Assembly (NCBI GenBank): GCA_963580285.1
Contig: OY757016.1
Location: 44,097,124 to 44,161,123, forward strand
DNA length: 64,000 nt
Reading direction: 5' to 3'
DNA from: Lucinisca nassula
Lineage: Eukaryota; Mollusca; Bivalvia; Lucinida; Lucinidae
Below, in pieces: positions 9,402 through 19,127 of the stretch; position 1 is the stretch's first letter; every line of letters starts with the position of its first letter. A model generated the notes under the pieces. That model ran no database searches. It was not told where the DNA came from and saw only the letters and a list, made by a program, of their open reading frames with translations. The position numbers and the translations under genes are program-made.

Positions 9402-9616
9402 TTAACCCTTATCCCACTGCATACTGTCTTGTATTTTAATTAATTTAGCCACACCCATTTAGATTGCAACCAATCAAATTACTTGATGTAATGTATTCCT
9501 GCAATTTCACAAATTGAATGTCAGTGTAGATCCTGATCAGATGGCATTTGAAGAAGTCATTTGATCTGGTTCTACACTGTTTGCAAAGATAAGGTTTGTC
9601 ATAAACAGCAGGATAA
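9402..9616 (+). mobile_element. TTAA-1 MITE, right end lost
   Basis: Starts TTAACCCTTATCCCACTG only 21 bases after the previous copy. The right end stops at AGGATAAG, where a SINE-1 tail begins, so the terminal GGGTTAA was probably displaced by that insertion. The hairpin is partly decayed (GATGGCATTTGAAGAAGTCATT). Confidence 0.75.
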
Positions 9617-9897
9617 GTTTGTTGGTTTGTTTGATTTGAAGTTTAACGTCCCCCTCAACACTGTAAAGGTCATTTTGGAGACATTGCTTCCAATTTTGTG
9701 GGACTTTTACCCCACATTGAGATGAAATGACAGCTCAAGCCCTGTCGCCCAGAGAAACCAAAAGGGTTTATAAGCATGGACGGTCCGACACTCGCACCGC
9801 TTTGCCTGGGTAGGCTTAGATCCTCTAAGTGGTTTATCAGAACTCGTATGCGGGTTGGATTCAGCTCTGCGTGGAAGCATCATGCAGCCCATCTATT
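9617..9897 (-). mobile_element. SINE-1, GC-rich head missing
   Basis: Tail TTTGTTTGATTTGAAGTTTA at the left; body continues to CATGCAGCCCATCTATT, and the last 20-30 bases of the 5' head are absent. SINE-5 begins immediately after. Confidence 0.8.
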
Positions 9898-9902
9898 GGG
9901 TG

Positions 9903-10154
9903 GTTTGATGAGGCAAAGGTGCCATGTAACGTGTCTCTGGGACGTCCAACAAGTTTGGCAAGGCCTACTGTCCTTGCAGCAAGTAAGGGTAGAGGAGGAT
10001 TGTTGTTTTTTCTTCCCTTTCTATACTTTCATTCATTTTCCTCTTTCTCACCTGTCCCACACTTTTATCTCCTCTACTTTATCCTCTCCCTTTCTCTGGG
10101 AGACGACACAAAATGACCGACAAGGGTTGATGTGACATTGAACATAAAACACTA
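9903..10154 (+). mobile_element. SINE-5, copy 1
   Basis: Shared with the complement of 57096-57478: GAGGCAAAGGTG, GGACGTCCAAC, then a pyrimidine-rich middle (TCTTCCC, TTTCCTCTTTCTC) and the end GAGACGACACAAAATGACCG...GGGTTGATGTGACATTGAACATAAA. The tail is a decayed form of GATGTGTCGTTAAACACAAA seen in copy 2, related to the SINE-1 tail. No clear tRNA boxes. Confidence 0.65.
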
Positions 10155-10162
10155 ACTAATAA

Positions 10163-10506
10163 TGGAATACTTTTCATGGACAAAGGACATTATCTTGACC
10201 ATGAAAAGTAGGAATACTATGAAAAGTAGGAATACTTTTCATGGTCAAGATAATGTCCTTTTTGAACTGTTTCTATTTCTTCTCCAAATACATTTAATGT
10301 ATTTGGAGAAGAAATAGAAACAGTTGACAAAGGACATTGTCTTGACCATGAAAAGTATTCCATTAATGTAATTGGAAAGAAATAGAAACAGTTGACAAAG
10401 GACATTATCTTGACCATGAAAAGTATTCCATTAATGTATTTGGAGAAGAAATAGAAACAGTTGACAAAGGACATTATCGTGACCATGAAAAGTATTCCAT
10501 CATTTG
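10163..10506. repeat. 69-bp unit array with an internal inversion
   Basis: The unit contains ATGTATTTGGAGAAGAAATA, GACAAAGGACATTATCTTGA and CATGAAAAGTATTCCATTA. To the right of a dyad near 10294-10302 three units run in one orientation; to the left at least one runs in the other, plus a short TACTTTTCATGG duplication at 10190-10245. The result is a hairpin of roughly 120-base arms. The 135-codon minus-strand frame over it is just the translated repeat. Confidence 0.8.
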
Positions 10507-10520
10507 GTTGTAATACTTGA

Positions 10521-10716
10521 AAACCGGCCGCTAGTGAGTACTGGTAAACTAAGCCTGCCCAGGCAAAGTGATATGAGTTGGACCCACCTTGCATATAAAC
10601 TGGCAGCAGGGCTTGAGATTTCATTTCAACTCAATGTCGGGTAAAAAGTCACACAGAAATTTAAGCAACATCTCCAAAATGACATAAATTACGTTGATGG
10701 GGACGTTAGAAACCAT
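10521..10716 (+). mobile_element. SINE-1, 5'-truncated and diverged
   Basis: From GAGTACTGGTAAAC to GATGGGGACGTTAGAAACC. The A-rich end is lost. Confidence 0.7.
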
Positions 10717-11371
10717 GTCGGCCAAAAGAAGAATATCTGTAGAGCTCAAAATTAATTCAATTATTCTCTTACTGCAATCCTATCCTAAGCGGATTCAGAC
10801 CTCACAAAAATAAGTAGCATGATATGAATAACAGAATAAAAAACACATCAATATAGCCCAGAAGGTAAATCTAAATCGTCAGATGAAAGGAAAGAAAATG
10901 CTATAACAAGATTATTGTAATTAGTTTTCTGATAAAACAAAGACAAAGCCCCAAAAATTGTTCATTTGAAGCTGAATAGGATTATTTCTTACATGCTTAT
11001 CAATGAAATATAGAGATTTCTCAGTGAAATCGAAATCGATATTGTCACTGTTTCAGTGACCATACGATTTTTATTTTTCACTGTTAGTGTATTCGATGTA
11101 TCATCCAAAAATTACATATATTCTCTGTTAGTTTTCAGTTAGCTTAGTTAACGTTATTAACATGTGTCAGAAATTAAATCATGTACATTTTCACGTCATT
11201 CAGGCATTGATGACGTCCCTTTTAGCACTCATGCAACATAATGCATGCGACCCCAGACAAGCTTAGCAACCATGGCAACAGCAGATATTATTTGAATGCA
11301 AATTTCAAGTGAATCATTTGATAGGCTGTTTTGCAGGTGTAGAATTTCAGTTTACACCCAGTATTACCCAA
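10717..11371. other. Unassigned stretch
   Basis: About 650 AT-rich bases with an inverted motif around 11020-11070 (ATCGAAATCGAT; CACTGTTTCAGTGA). No open frame of note and no repeat relationship found. Confidence 0.45.
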
Positions 11372-11597
11372 TGAACCCTTCTCTTGCTGAATATTCAGTT
11401 AAGCCACACCCATTTCTGACTTTGAACCAATTGGATTACTTGATGTAATTTGTTCCTACAAATTCATAAACTGAATGTCAAACAGTGTAGATCCTGATCA
11501 GATGGCTTCTTCAGAAGCCATCTGATCTGGATCTTCACTGTTTCCAAATATAGGGGTTGTCGTGAACCTCAGTCGTGAACAGCATGATAAGAGTTAA
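11372..11597 (+). mobile_element. TTAA-1 MITE
   Basis: Left end TGAACCC (mutated TTAA), right end AGAGTTAA. Perfect apical stem GGCTTCTTCAGAAGCC. A 12-base local duplication (CAGTCGTGAAC next to GTCGTGAACCT) lies near 11560-11582. Confidence 0.8.
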
Positions 11598-11679
11598 CAT
11601 GTTGAACACCTCTAAATTGCCACTCGTGAAAATACTTCTTTTGGAGATCATTGCTATTTTGAATAACATTATAGAGATT

Positions 11680-11834
11680 GGTGATCATTCTCTCCCTGCT
11701 GATAATTCAAGAAGGGCAGTTGTCAGTTTCTGGCAAAAGAATGTGCAGCGTACTGGGTTAACCGTTTACTACCAAGGAAAAGTGTGGATAGCTAAACGGG
11801 CCTGCTCAAAAATGACATAAATAGTGTTGACTAG
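11680..11834 (+). mobile_element. SINE-2, 5'-truncated
   Basis: Starts at CATTCTCTCCCTGCTGAT, contains TTCAAGAAGGGCAGTTGTCA and GGCAAAAGAATGTGCAG, ends CTCAAAAATGACATAAATAGTGTTGACT. Full-length copies (18541-18836 minus, 35725-36012 plus) have a tRNA-like head, absent here. Confidence 0.75.
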
Positions 11835-11894
11835 AGATGGGTGAAGTATGCAAATGATTCCTGGAGTGCTTCAGATTCTGCCTTAAATCTTAGC

Positions 11895-11940
11895 ACCATG
11901 CAATCCAGTCTGTTTCTTCTAGCCCTGATGGGCTGGGACC
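11895..11940 (-). mobile_element. SINE-1 head fragment
   Basis: ACCATGCAATCCAGTCTGTT...GCCCTGATGGGCTGGGA matches the 5' head of SINE-1 only. Confidence 0.55.
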
Positions 11941-11947
11941 TTTCTGC

Positions 11948-12003
11948 CTTTAATAACATTGTTGTCTGCTTTGGACCCCAGCAACAGTGTTATAAAGAGG
12001 TTG
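11948..12003. mobile_element. PAL-2 terminal fragment
   Basis: GTCTGCTTTGGACCCCAGCA then TGTTATAAAGAGGTT, the right terminus of PAL-2. Confidence 0.65.
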
Positions 12004-12326
12004 GGTGTGTGTACTAATATTTAGTGTATGTTTCCCAGTTAGAAAGAAGGAAAGAGTTATTAAAGAGATTAAAAATTTAATCTTGTTTTAAGTGATGAAC
12101 GGTGACACTAGCAGTCCCCTTTTCATGTGACAGGCTTTGTTTGCTGACCTGGTCATGCAGATACCGCATGGTCTCGTCCCTGGCGAGACTGGTTCCACTT
12201 GGTTGATGTGTGATGCCCTTTTTTGGACACAGCTTCCTAGAAATCTAATATTAGCCTGTCCTGAATTTACATAACAGGTTTTTGCACACGGACCCTTCCA
12301 GGGAGTCTTGGGATAGATGCTCCTAT

Positions 12327-12380
12327 CCAATCAGGAACCAATAGCAATTATAGTGGACCAATGGAACCAGTCTTATATAT
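12327..12380 (+). promoter_or_regulatory. Candidate promoter: three CCAAT boxes and a TATA box
   Basis: CCAAT occurs at 12327-12331, 12338-12342 and 12358-12362, followed by TTATATAT at 12373-12380. Three CCAAT boxes within 36 bases just upstream of a TATA box is the arrangement of a strong RNA polymerase II core promoter. A start site would be expected near 12405. It could drive a small gene, a retroposed copy or a solo LTR; the sequence does not decide. Chance occurrence in AT-rich DNA is possible for each box but less so for the set. Confidence 0.45.
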
Positions 12381-12437
12381 CTGGCGGCAAGGTCATCCTA
12401 GCTCGCGCATCAGTTTGAAAATATACACTCTCAGCAC

Positions 12438-12626
12438 ATGATCTTTGCTCTTGTGATAAAAAACTTGATTCCTACCTTGGGAACTTTTCTCCCAACCCAC
12501 CCGCCCTTACTGCAAAGCTCTGGGGCAGGTTCGATGTTTCTACTAGTTCGCCGTTCAGTCAACCAATTTGGCTACATGTTACTAGACAGCCATACCTTTA
12601 TCATGTCAGATGTTTACCATTATTGA
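12438..12626 (+). CDS. Candidate 62-codon ORF downstream of the promoter-like block
   Basis: First ATG after the predicted start site (about 33 bases downstream). The product has a hydrophobic start (MIFALVIKNLIPTLGTFL), a proline-rich LPTHPPLL and no motif I recognise; no homologue is known to me. An AATAAA signal lies 130 bases beyond the stop (12757-12762). It may simply be the leader part of an untranslated RNA or LTR. Coding status is doubtful. Confidence 0.15.
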   Translation: MIFALVIKNLIPTLGTFLPTHPPLLQSSGAGSMFLLVRRSVNQFGYMLLDSHTFIMSDVYHY

Positions 12627-12756
12627 TATCATTATCCTCATTATTATTAGTATCATTATCATTATTATTACTATTTTATTATTACTGTTATTAGTACCTA
12701 TATGGTTGGTGTTGTGGAGTAGTTTAGTTTGTAGATTATGTAGTTGGGCCATGTAT
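12627..12756. repeat. AT-rich (ATT/ATC)n low-complexity tract
   Basis: Irregular ATTATT/ATCATT triplets run from about 12630 to 12695. Confidence 0.6.
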
Positions 12757-12762
12757 AATAAA
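12757..12762 (+). terminator. Candidate polyadenylation signal
   Basis: AATAAA following GTATAATA, in position to end a transcript initiated at the CCAAT/TATA block at 12327-12380. A GT-rich element (GACGGTGTGG) follows within 10-15 bases. Confidence 0.3.
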
Positions 12763-12948
12763 GTATGACGGTGTGGCGCAAGAGCTTATAGGACGCTAAC
12801 TTGCAATTGGACTGCATTGTGCATAGACTTCAGGAGTACATTTATTTATATTCATTATCGCGCTTTGGAGTTACACATAGATATATACATAGTGAATAAG
12901 GAATGTGGAAGCATTCTGTGATAGTGACACTGAGGACAATGCATAATG

Positions 12949-12995
12949 AAGTACAGTGTTGACGGGGACGTTAAACCTCAAATCAAACAAACAAA
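12949..12995 (+). mobile_element. SINE-1 tail fragment
   Basis: TGAAGTACAGTGTTGACGGG GACGTTAAAC then CTCAAATCAAACAAACAAA: only the last 45 bases of the element, an extreme 5' truncation. Confidence 0.75.
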
Positions 12996-13096
12996 TCCAA
13001 AAATAACTCGTTTGATGAACTCCAAGTGAGGATTCGTTGAGTGTAAGGACACGGTTCAACATAAGTGATAGACCCCTGGGGTGACTTTGGTGTGTC

Positions 13097-13113
13097 CACA
13101 CACACACACATAC
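13097..13113. repeat. (CA)n microsatellite
   Basis: Short CA run. Confidence 0.7.
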
Positions 13114-13879
13114 AATATTTGCCTTACTAACACTGTCAGAGGTATTTTGAAAAATTTATTAGGCATTCTGTCTCATGTTGGTATTTGCTTTGTACATGTA
13201 TGTATTCACATGCACAAATTTTTAACAAAAATTTTCAAAATATATATGGCCCTATGTCCCAAAAAGGTTTTCATAGTTGTTTCTTACTGCATGCGTTGGA
13301 TGAATTGAGCCTAGCACACCTACCAGTGTAGGTATGGATGGCTCGATTCATTATATAAAATTGAGTGAGTAAGTTAACCATCATTCTGCTTAATATGGAC
13401 ATAAACACTTTCAAGAAATTTATTGTCTATTTATTGCTGTTTGCCAACGTAAAGAAAATCTTTTACCAAATTAGAACAAAAATCTTGTCGTAGCAACAAT
13501 AATCTTTGATACTTTACTGCCATACTTGGAAAACAATCCTTCAGTTTTATTGTTTTTCTCCCGTTTCCATGGAAATCCAAGAACTTACATATCCTCAGGA
13601 TAATTTAGCTTTTGTCTATCAAGGGAGATAATTAATACATTTTATACCTTTCTGGAAGAAGACTTTTAGACTTTTATTGTTCTTTGCTTATTTATTGCTC
13701 GTTACTTGATCTCTGTAGGTTTGATTAGCGTCGTTTTTGTCTTGTGTTCATTGTCTATCGGAAAACCCTTTTACTGAAAATATTCCAAATATTTGAACAC
13801 TAACGATTTTTTTCTGAAATTCCAATGAACAGGTTTTTAATACCACAGTAGATGTGCTGTTAGAACCTGTTGATATTAT
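13114..13879. other. Unassigned stretch
   Basis: AT-rich sequence with no defined repeat. A short inverted motif CACCTACCAGTGTAGGTATGG is at 13317-13337. Confidence 0.45.
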
Positions 13880-13949
13880 AGCAAACAGTATTGGCCCTGA
13901 TCAGACTGCTCCTGCAGGAGCAGTCTGATCTGGGTCAATACTGTTTGCT
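13880..13949. repeat. Solitary shared hairpin core (TTAA-3-type tip)
   Basis: AGCAAACAGTATTGGCCCTG and complement around GACTGCTCCTGCAGGAGCAGTC, a 70-base near-perfect palindrome. The arm change G to A (CAGTATTGG) is matched in the other arm (CAATACTG), so the pair covaries. No TTAA ends are recognisable. Confidence 0.7.
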
Positions 13950-13975
13950 GATTTGGGAACAGCCTGATCCTGGTT

Positions 13976-14448
13976 GACACTAATATATTTGTCAAGGCTG
14001 GTCTGTTTATCATCTCTATTTACGGTGTCTATGGTAGTGATAGTAGCTACTTTTGCGGCATTGTCATCGAACTAGTATTGATAATTCCGTTGTTTTCATG
14101 TCGTTCATTTGCACTTGCACGAAGCTCTGCAGCCATAAAACATTTGGAATTGGTTCTAGAATGACTGAGGACAGGTTGTTTCCTGTCAGCGCCACTAAGA
14201 TTTTTCTTGATTTATGTCAAAGTGAAAGTTGTATATGGAATGCTCTTATTAACTTGCCTTACCGTTCTTTGGCTTCCATGACATTGAGTCAGGAAAAAAA
14301 GAACAGGAGAACATGTCCATCCAAATTTGATTAAAAAAAATAAATAAATTGGTTGGTGGACAGAGTTGCATTTGTAATCAGTTTCATCTTCTACTTGTTC
14401 ATCCAGTCAGTCATGCTTTTCCTTGCTTTAAGCTCTTTGATTAGTTTG
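13976..14448. other. Unassigned stretch
   Basis: Contains a 93-codon open frame from 14053 without recognisable motifs and no splice context I trust. I do not call it coding. Confidence 0.4.
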
Positions 14449-14744
14449 TATGTTTGTTTGAATTGAGGTTCAACGTCCCCGTCAACACTATTTAGGTCAT
14501 TTTTGGAGATGCTGCTTCCAATTTTCTGGGAATTTTACCTGACATTGAGATGAAATGACATCTCAAGCCCTGCCACCCGATGAAACCAAAAGGCTTATAT
14601 GCATTGGGCTCACACCACTTTACCTGGGCAGGCTTAGTCCTTCTAAGCAGTTTACCAGTACTCACGTATGGTTAGTTTTGATAAGCTCTGGATGGAAGCG
14701 CCATGCATCCCAATTTATTTCTCCAAGCCCCGATGGGCGGGGGC
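14449..14744 (-). mobile_element. SINE-1, full-length
   Basis: Tail at 14449-14485, intact GC-rich head CCCCGATGGGCGGGGGC at 14728-14744. Confidence 0.8.
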
Positions 14745-14780
14745 GAAACTCTTGATTAGCCCAGAGGCTAAAGACTGCTC

Positions 14781-14858
14781 CTGTCAAGATAATTTTACTA
14801 ATTTTGAGCCAATCGTTAATCTGAGGTGGGCAAAAACTGGAGTTCCAGGAGAAAAAAC
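14781..14858 (-). mobile_element. SINE-3 3' fragment
   Basis: On the minus strand it reads TTTTCTCCTGGAACTCCAGTTTTTGCCCACCTC...ATTGGCTC...AAATTATCTTGACAGG (motifs given in parts), the same order as in 35612-35722 and 56279-56487. The head is missing. Confidence 0.7.
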
Positions 14859-15371
14859 AACAACAAAAAAATGATATACCTAAACGTCCATTGCAGAAAG
14901 TGACAAAATGGGTAAAACTTAACAGGAGTTGTTTTCTCAATTCGCATATTGTACACAGTGATAATACTAATTACCAGGACCACCCTGAATAAATAAAATG
15001 GTGGACATTTATTATAAGAAGTAAAAAAAAAAAGATTTTCTTAGTGAAGATGAAATATTTTGTCAGAATACCATGAGTGTTCTTTGATGTCTTTTTTTTT
15101 TTCGGCAATATTCTATTTTTTCTGACAAATTTCGTAACCAGAAAAAAACTGAACACGTCCAATATGAAATACAACACTTGCGACTTTTATTATGCTTTTT
15201 AAAAGTAAATTCGTTTTCGGCTTTTTTTCATTCTTTTATATTTAAACCCTAAACTGCCAATCAAAACATTTGCAGATTATTAAATAATAATACTTATTAA
15301 TACTTCTGGTATAAATGGCGGAAGATGTCTTGTCTATAATACTAGGTACCTGTACTGGGACAGACAGGCCT

Positions 15372-15520
15372 AATCAAACAGTGCAGACCCAGATCACAGT
15401 CTGATCAGGGTCTACACTGTTTGCCATTGTATCTGCACTTTTTGGACTCCTTGTTGGATCATGAAACAAATTTGTTAAAATTTTAGGAGAATATGTGTCC
15501 AAAATTTTAGGATTTTTTTT
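15372..15520. repeat. Dispersed repeat R, copy 3
   Basis: Both hairpin arms are present (AAACAGTGCAGACCCAGATC and complement) but the apical stem is reduced to CAG. The flank ATCTGCACTTTTTGGACTCC...AAAATTTTAGGAGAAT matches copies 1 and 2. Confidence 0.65.
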
Positions 15521-15556
15521 ACGGTATTTCTGTTTATTTTTATGAGAAAATAGACA

Positions 15557-15864
15557 GCCCCCGCCCATAGGGGCTTGAAGAAATATATGGGCTGCATGAT
15601 GCTTCCACGCAGAGCTGAATCCGGCCCCCACACTAGTACTGGTAAACCGCTTAGAGGATCTAAGCCTGTCCAGGAACCACGGTGCGAGGCGGACCGTCCA
15701 TGTTAATAAACCCTTTTGGTTTCATTGGGCGACAGGGCTTGAGATGTCATTTCATCTCAATGTCGGGTAAAAGTCCCACAAAATTGGAAGCAATGTCTCC
15801 AAAATGACCTTTACAGTGTTGACGGGGACGTTAAACCTCAAATCAAACAAACAAAACAAATGAG
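15557..15864 (+). mobile_element. SINE-1, full-length
   Basis: Best preserved plus copy: head CCCCCGCCCATAGGGGC at 15558, inner palindrome TGAGATGTCATTTCATCTCA, tail GACGGGGACGTTAAACCTCA followed by AATCAAACAAACAAAACAAA. Its head shares the variants ATATATGGGC and GAATCCGGCCC with the piece at 40200, marking a subfamily. Confidence 0.85.
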
Positions 15865-16019
15865 AAAATAGGGCTTGAATTGTCTGTCAGCAATCTCAGC
15901 ATTTGGACTTGCCTCTTTTTGAGTATTTCTGTCCTTAAAATGGGTAAACCAAGCAAAGTATGACACTTTGTTAAACCTTATTCATTTTTAATTTTTTCTC
16001 AGACAAATATTTCTGCCTT

Positions 16020-16092
16020 ATTTTTAAGAGAAAATACAGCTTAATATTAATACATTTGAATTGTCTGTCGGGCAGACATAAATGTCAGCCCT
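16020..16092. mobile_element. PAL-3, degenerate
   Basis: TTGAATTGTCTGTCGGGCAGACATAAATGTCAGCC with weak outer arms (AAAATACAGCTTAATATTAA). Confidence 0.5.
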
Positions 16093-16212
16093 GAGTTACT
16101 TCTAAATAAAAATAAAATTGACGTCCTCAGCGGTCTTGATTGGTCTTTTTAGGGTTAGTTTAAGTTGTCCTTATGCATGTTATGTGGTGGTATCATTATT
16201 GATAAAAGCAAA

Positions 16213-16448
16213 GTTCACCCTTATCCTGCTGAATAAATTAATTTTGCCACACCCATCTCTGACTATCCTTCATTCAAATTACTTAATATAATGTATTCAT
16301 TCCATTCACAAACTGCATGACAAACAGTGTAGATCCTGATCGGATGGCTTTTTCAGAAGCCATCTGATCTGGATCTTCACTGTTTACAAAGGTAGGGGCT
16401 GTCATGTTTGCAAAGGTAGGGGCTGTCATGTTCAGCACGATAACATTT
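16213..16448 (+). mobile_element. TTAA-1 MITE with internal duplication
   Basis: Left TTCACCCTTATCCTGCTG, right TTCAGCACGATAACATTTAA. The segment GTTTGCAAAGGTAGGGGCTG (with TCAT) is tandemly duplicated near 16383-16432. Confidence 0.75.
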
Positions 16449-16998
16449 AATTTAAGTTTTCCTTATGTGGAAGTATTATTTATTATCCATAAAAACATCA
16501 TTATCCATAAAAGCACAGTTAAAGGTCAGTTTTTATCAAACGGGAGTTACGATTGCCCCGAGGATTCAGATGTTTTTCTCATTATTTTTCATTTAGTAAA
16601 CACCTCCTTAATGGTCGTAATGTCCGTTAAGGTGTGATAGCTAATTATCCGCAGACAATAAATGGATGTTCGGATGCTCAGGGCCACGAAGTTTGATGTC
16701 ACATGGGGTAAAGCACAGAATTTATGTGGCAAGTTTGGTGCGGGTTGAGGATTTTGTTCACCTCAGCCAAAAGTTCTCCTCAAGCTTAGCGGTGATTCAA
16801 GCACTACAGAAAATTTCAGAGCAGATGACAAGTGATTTTGGGCTTGACATTTCACATGAATCATCTCCAGGGTTTCCCGAAGCCTTCAAGACAGCCCAGT
16901 CAACCTTTTACAGATAAAATTCCTTACACAGCAGTCCAAGAAAAGTTTGGCTATAATACAAATTTCCCTATTTTGTGCTTAGCATATTTTGTCTATCT
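16449..16998. other. Unassigned stretch
   Basis: Contains an 83-codon frame at 16666-16917 with no recognisable motif. No repeat ends seen. Confidence 0.4.
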
Positions 16999-16999
16999 A

Positions 17000-17195
17000 C
17001 AGTAAAATTCCTATATTAAGACCACCTTTGGGACTGTTCAAAAGTGGTCCTTAAGACCACTTTTGAACAGTCCTAAAGGTGGTCTTCCATGAGAGCAGAT
17101 TCTAAGCATGTGCCTAAAACCTTCTGAATATGCCTTTAAAAGCATAATTTGTCTTAATTTTAGGTGGTCTTAATAGCAGAACTGTACTTCCACTG
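17000..17195. mobile_element. TA-1 MITE, copy 2
   Basis: CAGTAAAATTCCTATATTAAGACCACC at the left; GGTGGTCTTAATAGCAGAAC...CCACTG at the right; TA at 16998-16999 and 17196-17197. The central palindrome AGTGGTCCTTAAGACCACTT is intact. Confidence 0.75.
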
Positions 17196-17278
17196 TACTT
17201 ATACTGCGATGGGTCACATTTGACCATTACTCATAAGTGGACATTATGTACACCAGAGGATGAAAGCCTACACAGTAA

Positions 17279-17497
17279 TCATGTAATTACGGCAGGGGTC
17301 TTTAACCTGGACAGGGGATGACTCTCCCTGCACAGGGGGCCTCCAGATAACACCCTGTGCACGTTTTGACATTTATCCCTGCAAATAATACCAATGGTGC
17401 ATGTTTGGACACCTAAATAATTACCGCCACCAGGGATCGAACCTGGTGCCTCTACCATCAGAGGCAAGTGCACTAACCACTGAGCTATCATGCTCCT
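17279..17497 (-). mobile_element. SINE-6: tRNA-headed retroposon
   Basis: On the minus strand the head has an A box TAGCTCAGTGGTTAG (complement at 17473-17487) and a B box GGTTCGATCCC (complement at 17433-17443) at tRNA spacing, then unrelated sequence to about 17279. The body holds an inverted repeat (CTGTGCAGGGAG...CAGGGTG). It is the only copy here. Could also be a tRNA pseudogene with chance flank. Confidence 0.6.
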
Positions 17498-17764
17498 GAT
17501 CAGGTGGACATTAGCAATACAGCTCAGATTCATTGTGTCAGTTGTCAACCCAAATAATGGGTTGATGTTCTAAGGAAATGTTCCCAACATGTAAACAACA
17601 TTGGGTTAAACATCCCAATCCAAGGGTCAGGTTTTGAGGCAAAACAAAGATAAATATTTATATAGGGTTTATTTTACCTTGCTCTTTATAAAGTAAGATA
17701 AATTAGAAGATATAATGTTTCAGCATATTGGAATGTTGACCATCATTTAACTTAATGGCTAGGT

Positions 17765-17871
17765 GTATAGTCTTTCAAAATGCAGTGAGACGTGACTGCA
17801 CTTTTAATTTTGGACTCGTCCGTGTTTTAGGTAAGTCGCCTGCAGTGGGTATTTTTTACACTGGGCGATAG
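17765..17871 (+). repeat. Dispersed repeat X, copy 1
   Basis: ATAGTCTTTCAAAATGCAGTGAGACGTGACTGCACTTTTAATTTTG...GTTTTAGGTAAGTCGCC...GGGCGATA (parts). It matches 63783-63886 with about 85-90 percent identity by eye. Function and ends unknown. Confidence 0.65.
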
Positions 17872-17927
17872 TTACCGTCATATTCTTAAACTTGCGCACT
17901 GTTTAACCAGATTGACGATCAGTCGAG

Positions 17928-17985
17928 ACAGTCTAGTAACAAGTCTCTCATCTTGGAGATCTAGGGTTCGAATCTTAGGCAGATG
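17928..17985 (+). pseudogene. tRNA-like sequence
   Basis: GGGTTCGAATC at 17964-17974 is a good B box with a preceding stem-like AGTCTCTCATCTTGGAGATCT. The A box is poor and a poly-T run follows (17988-18013), as at the end of a Pol III transcript or a retroposed copy. Low confidence. Confidence 0.3.
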
Positions 17986-18065
17986 TTTTTTTTTTTTGTT
18001 TTTTTTTTTTTTTACTTTTTCTTAACATTTTTTTTCGTACATATAAAATTGGAGCACAGGAGATG

Positions 18066-18362
18066 TTTGTTTGTTTGTTTGTTCGATTGATTGGAGGTTT
18101 ATTGTCCCCGTCAAGTTTGGAGAAGTTGCTTCCAGTTTTGTGGAGTTTTTACCCGACATAGAGATGAAATGACATCTCAAGCCCTGCCACCCAATAAAAC
18201 TAAACGGGTTTAATAAATATGGACGGTCCAACCCGCACCACTTTGCCTGGGCAGGCTCGGACTTACTAAGCGGTTTACCATTGCTCATGTGTCGTTAGTT
18301 TCAGATCCGCTTGAAAGCATCGTGCGGCTCGAACTATTTCTCAAAGCCCGGATGGGCGGTGC
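18066..18362 (-). mobile_element. SINE-1, full-length, diverged
   Basis: Tail with four TTTG repeats at 18064-18080; the GTCAACACT...TCATTTTGG stretch is deleted; head CCCGGATGGGCGGTGCC. Confidence 0.75.
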
Positions 18363-18540
18363 CATCACATTAGATGTATATTCATTTTATTGAAAGGATG
18401 GAACGAGCACAAACGAATCGTTGTAGCTCGGATTCAAGAGGTATTATCAAAAATGTTACTATGATTGAACGTACGTTCACAGCCGTCAGTGAAGGCAAAT
18501 GCGCTGTTGAAATGAATCTGAAATAGTTTTTTTTTTTTAA

Positions 18541-18836
18541 TTTGGCTTTTACGGCCCAGGCATCACTATTTATGTCATTTTTGAGCCGGTCAGTTTACTA
18601 ATCCACACTTATCCTGGGCAAGCTTATAGGTAAGCGGTTAACCAGTACAGTGCACATTCTTTCCCCAGAAACTAACAACTGCCCTTCTTGAATCATCGGA
18701 AGGAAGGGAATGGCCATCGAAAAGATTTCATGATTAATCTCCATGGGAAAGAATGTTGCTGACCCCGGCAGGTATCGAGCCCGCGTCCTATTGACCACCA
18801 GTCATACGCGCATCCGACTGAACTACCGAGGCCGGC
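18541..18836 (-). mobile_element. SINE-2, full-length with tRNA-like head
   Basis: The minus strand reads GCCGGCCTCGGTAGTTCAGT (A box region) and GGGCTCGATACC (B box; complement near 18771-18782), then ACATTCTTTCCCATGGAGAT, TTCAAGAAGGGCAGTTGTTA, and ends GATGCCTGGGCCGTAAAAGCC. The last part is a diverged form of the SINE tail G(A)CGTTAAAC. tRNA homology of the head and orientation agree. Confidence 0.8.
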
Positions 18837-18946
18837 ATCCAAAAGATTTACAATGACATAAAAATATAATTGTTGAACATTAAACAAAGGAAACAAAATA
18901 TTAAGGAGGTAAATATAAAAAAATAAAGATAATAACTTTAAACATA

Positions 18947-19052
18947 AAAAAGATAAAATAAAAATGAAACATTAAATATAAAAGAAATGTGCCACATAAA
19001 AAAGATAAAATAAAAATGAAACATTAAATATATATATAAAAAAATGTGCCAC
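18947..19052. repeat. 53-bp A-rich tandem duplication
   Basis: ATAAAAAAGATAAAATAAAA TGAAACATTAAATATA...AATGTGCCAC occurs twice in succession (18947-18997 and 18999-19052). It lies directly at the 3' side of the tRNA-Ser-like sequence on the minus strand. Confidence 0.7.
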
Positions 19053-19127
19053 TGGGACTCGAACCCTCGCCAAAAAATTTTTAGTGTGACTAGCAATACA
19101 TCGCATTAACCGCTCGACCAAGACTTC
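19046..19127 (-). pseudogene. tRNA-Ser(GCU)-like sequence
   Basis: On the minus strand: GTCTTGGTCGAGCGGTTAAT (A box, class II D-arm), anticodon region TATTGCTAGTCAC with GCT, a variable arm, and B box GGTTCGAGTCCC. The layout and length fit a serine tRNA with a long variable arm. The acceptor stem does not pair (GAAGTCT against AGTGGCAC) and the variable arm is A/T-rich, so it is a pseudogene or a SINE head and not a working tRNA. Confidence 0.5.

Noticed and set aside
10217..10624. 135-codon minus-strand frame with repeated GILFMVxIMSFVNCFYFF blocks
   Set aside because: It spans the 69-bp array and part of SINE-1. The repeat (69 is divisible by three) explains it.
12088..12330. 80-codon minus-strand frame starting at the CCAAT block (divergent gene)
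   Set aside because: No motif, and CCAAT boxes alone do not show divergent transcription.
16666..16917. Possible exon, 83 codons (MFGCSGPRSLMSHG...)
   Set aside because: No splice-site context, motif or codon bias convinced me. Length is within what random AT-rich DNA yields.
19046..19127. Functional tRNA-Ser(GCU)
   Set aside because: The acceptor stem does not pair and the variable arm is A/T-rich. Kept only as a tRNA-like pseudogene.
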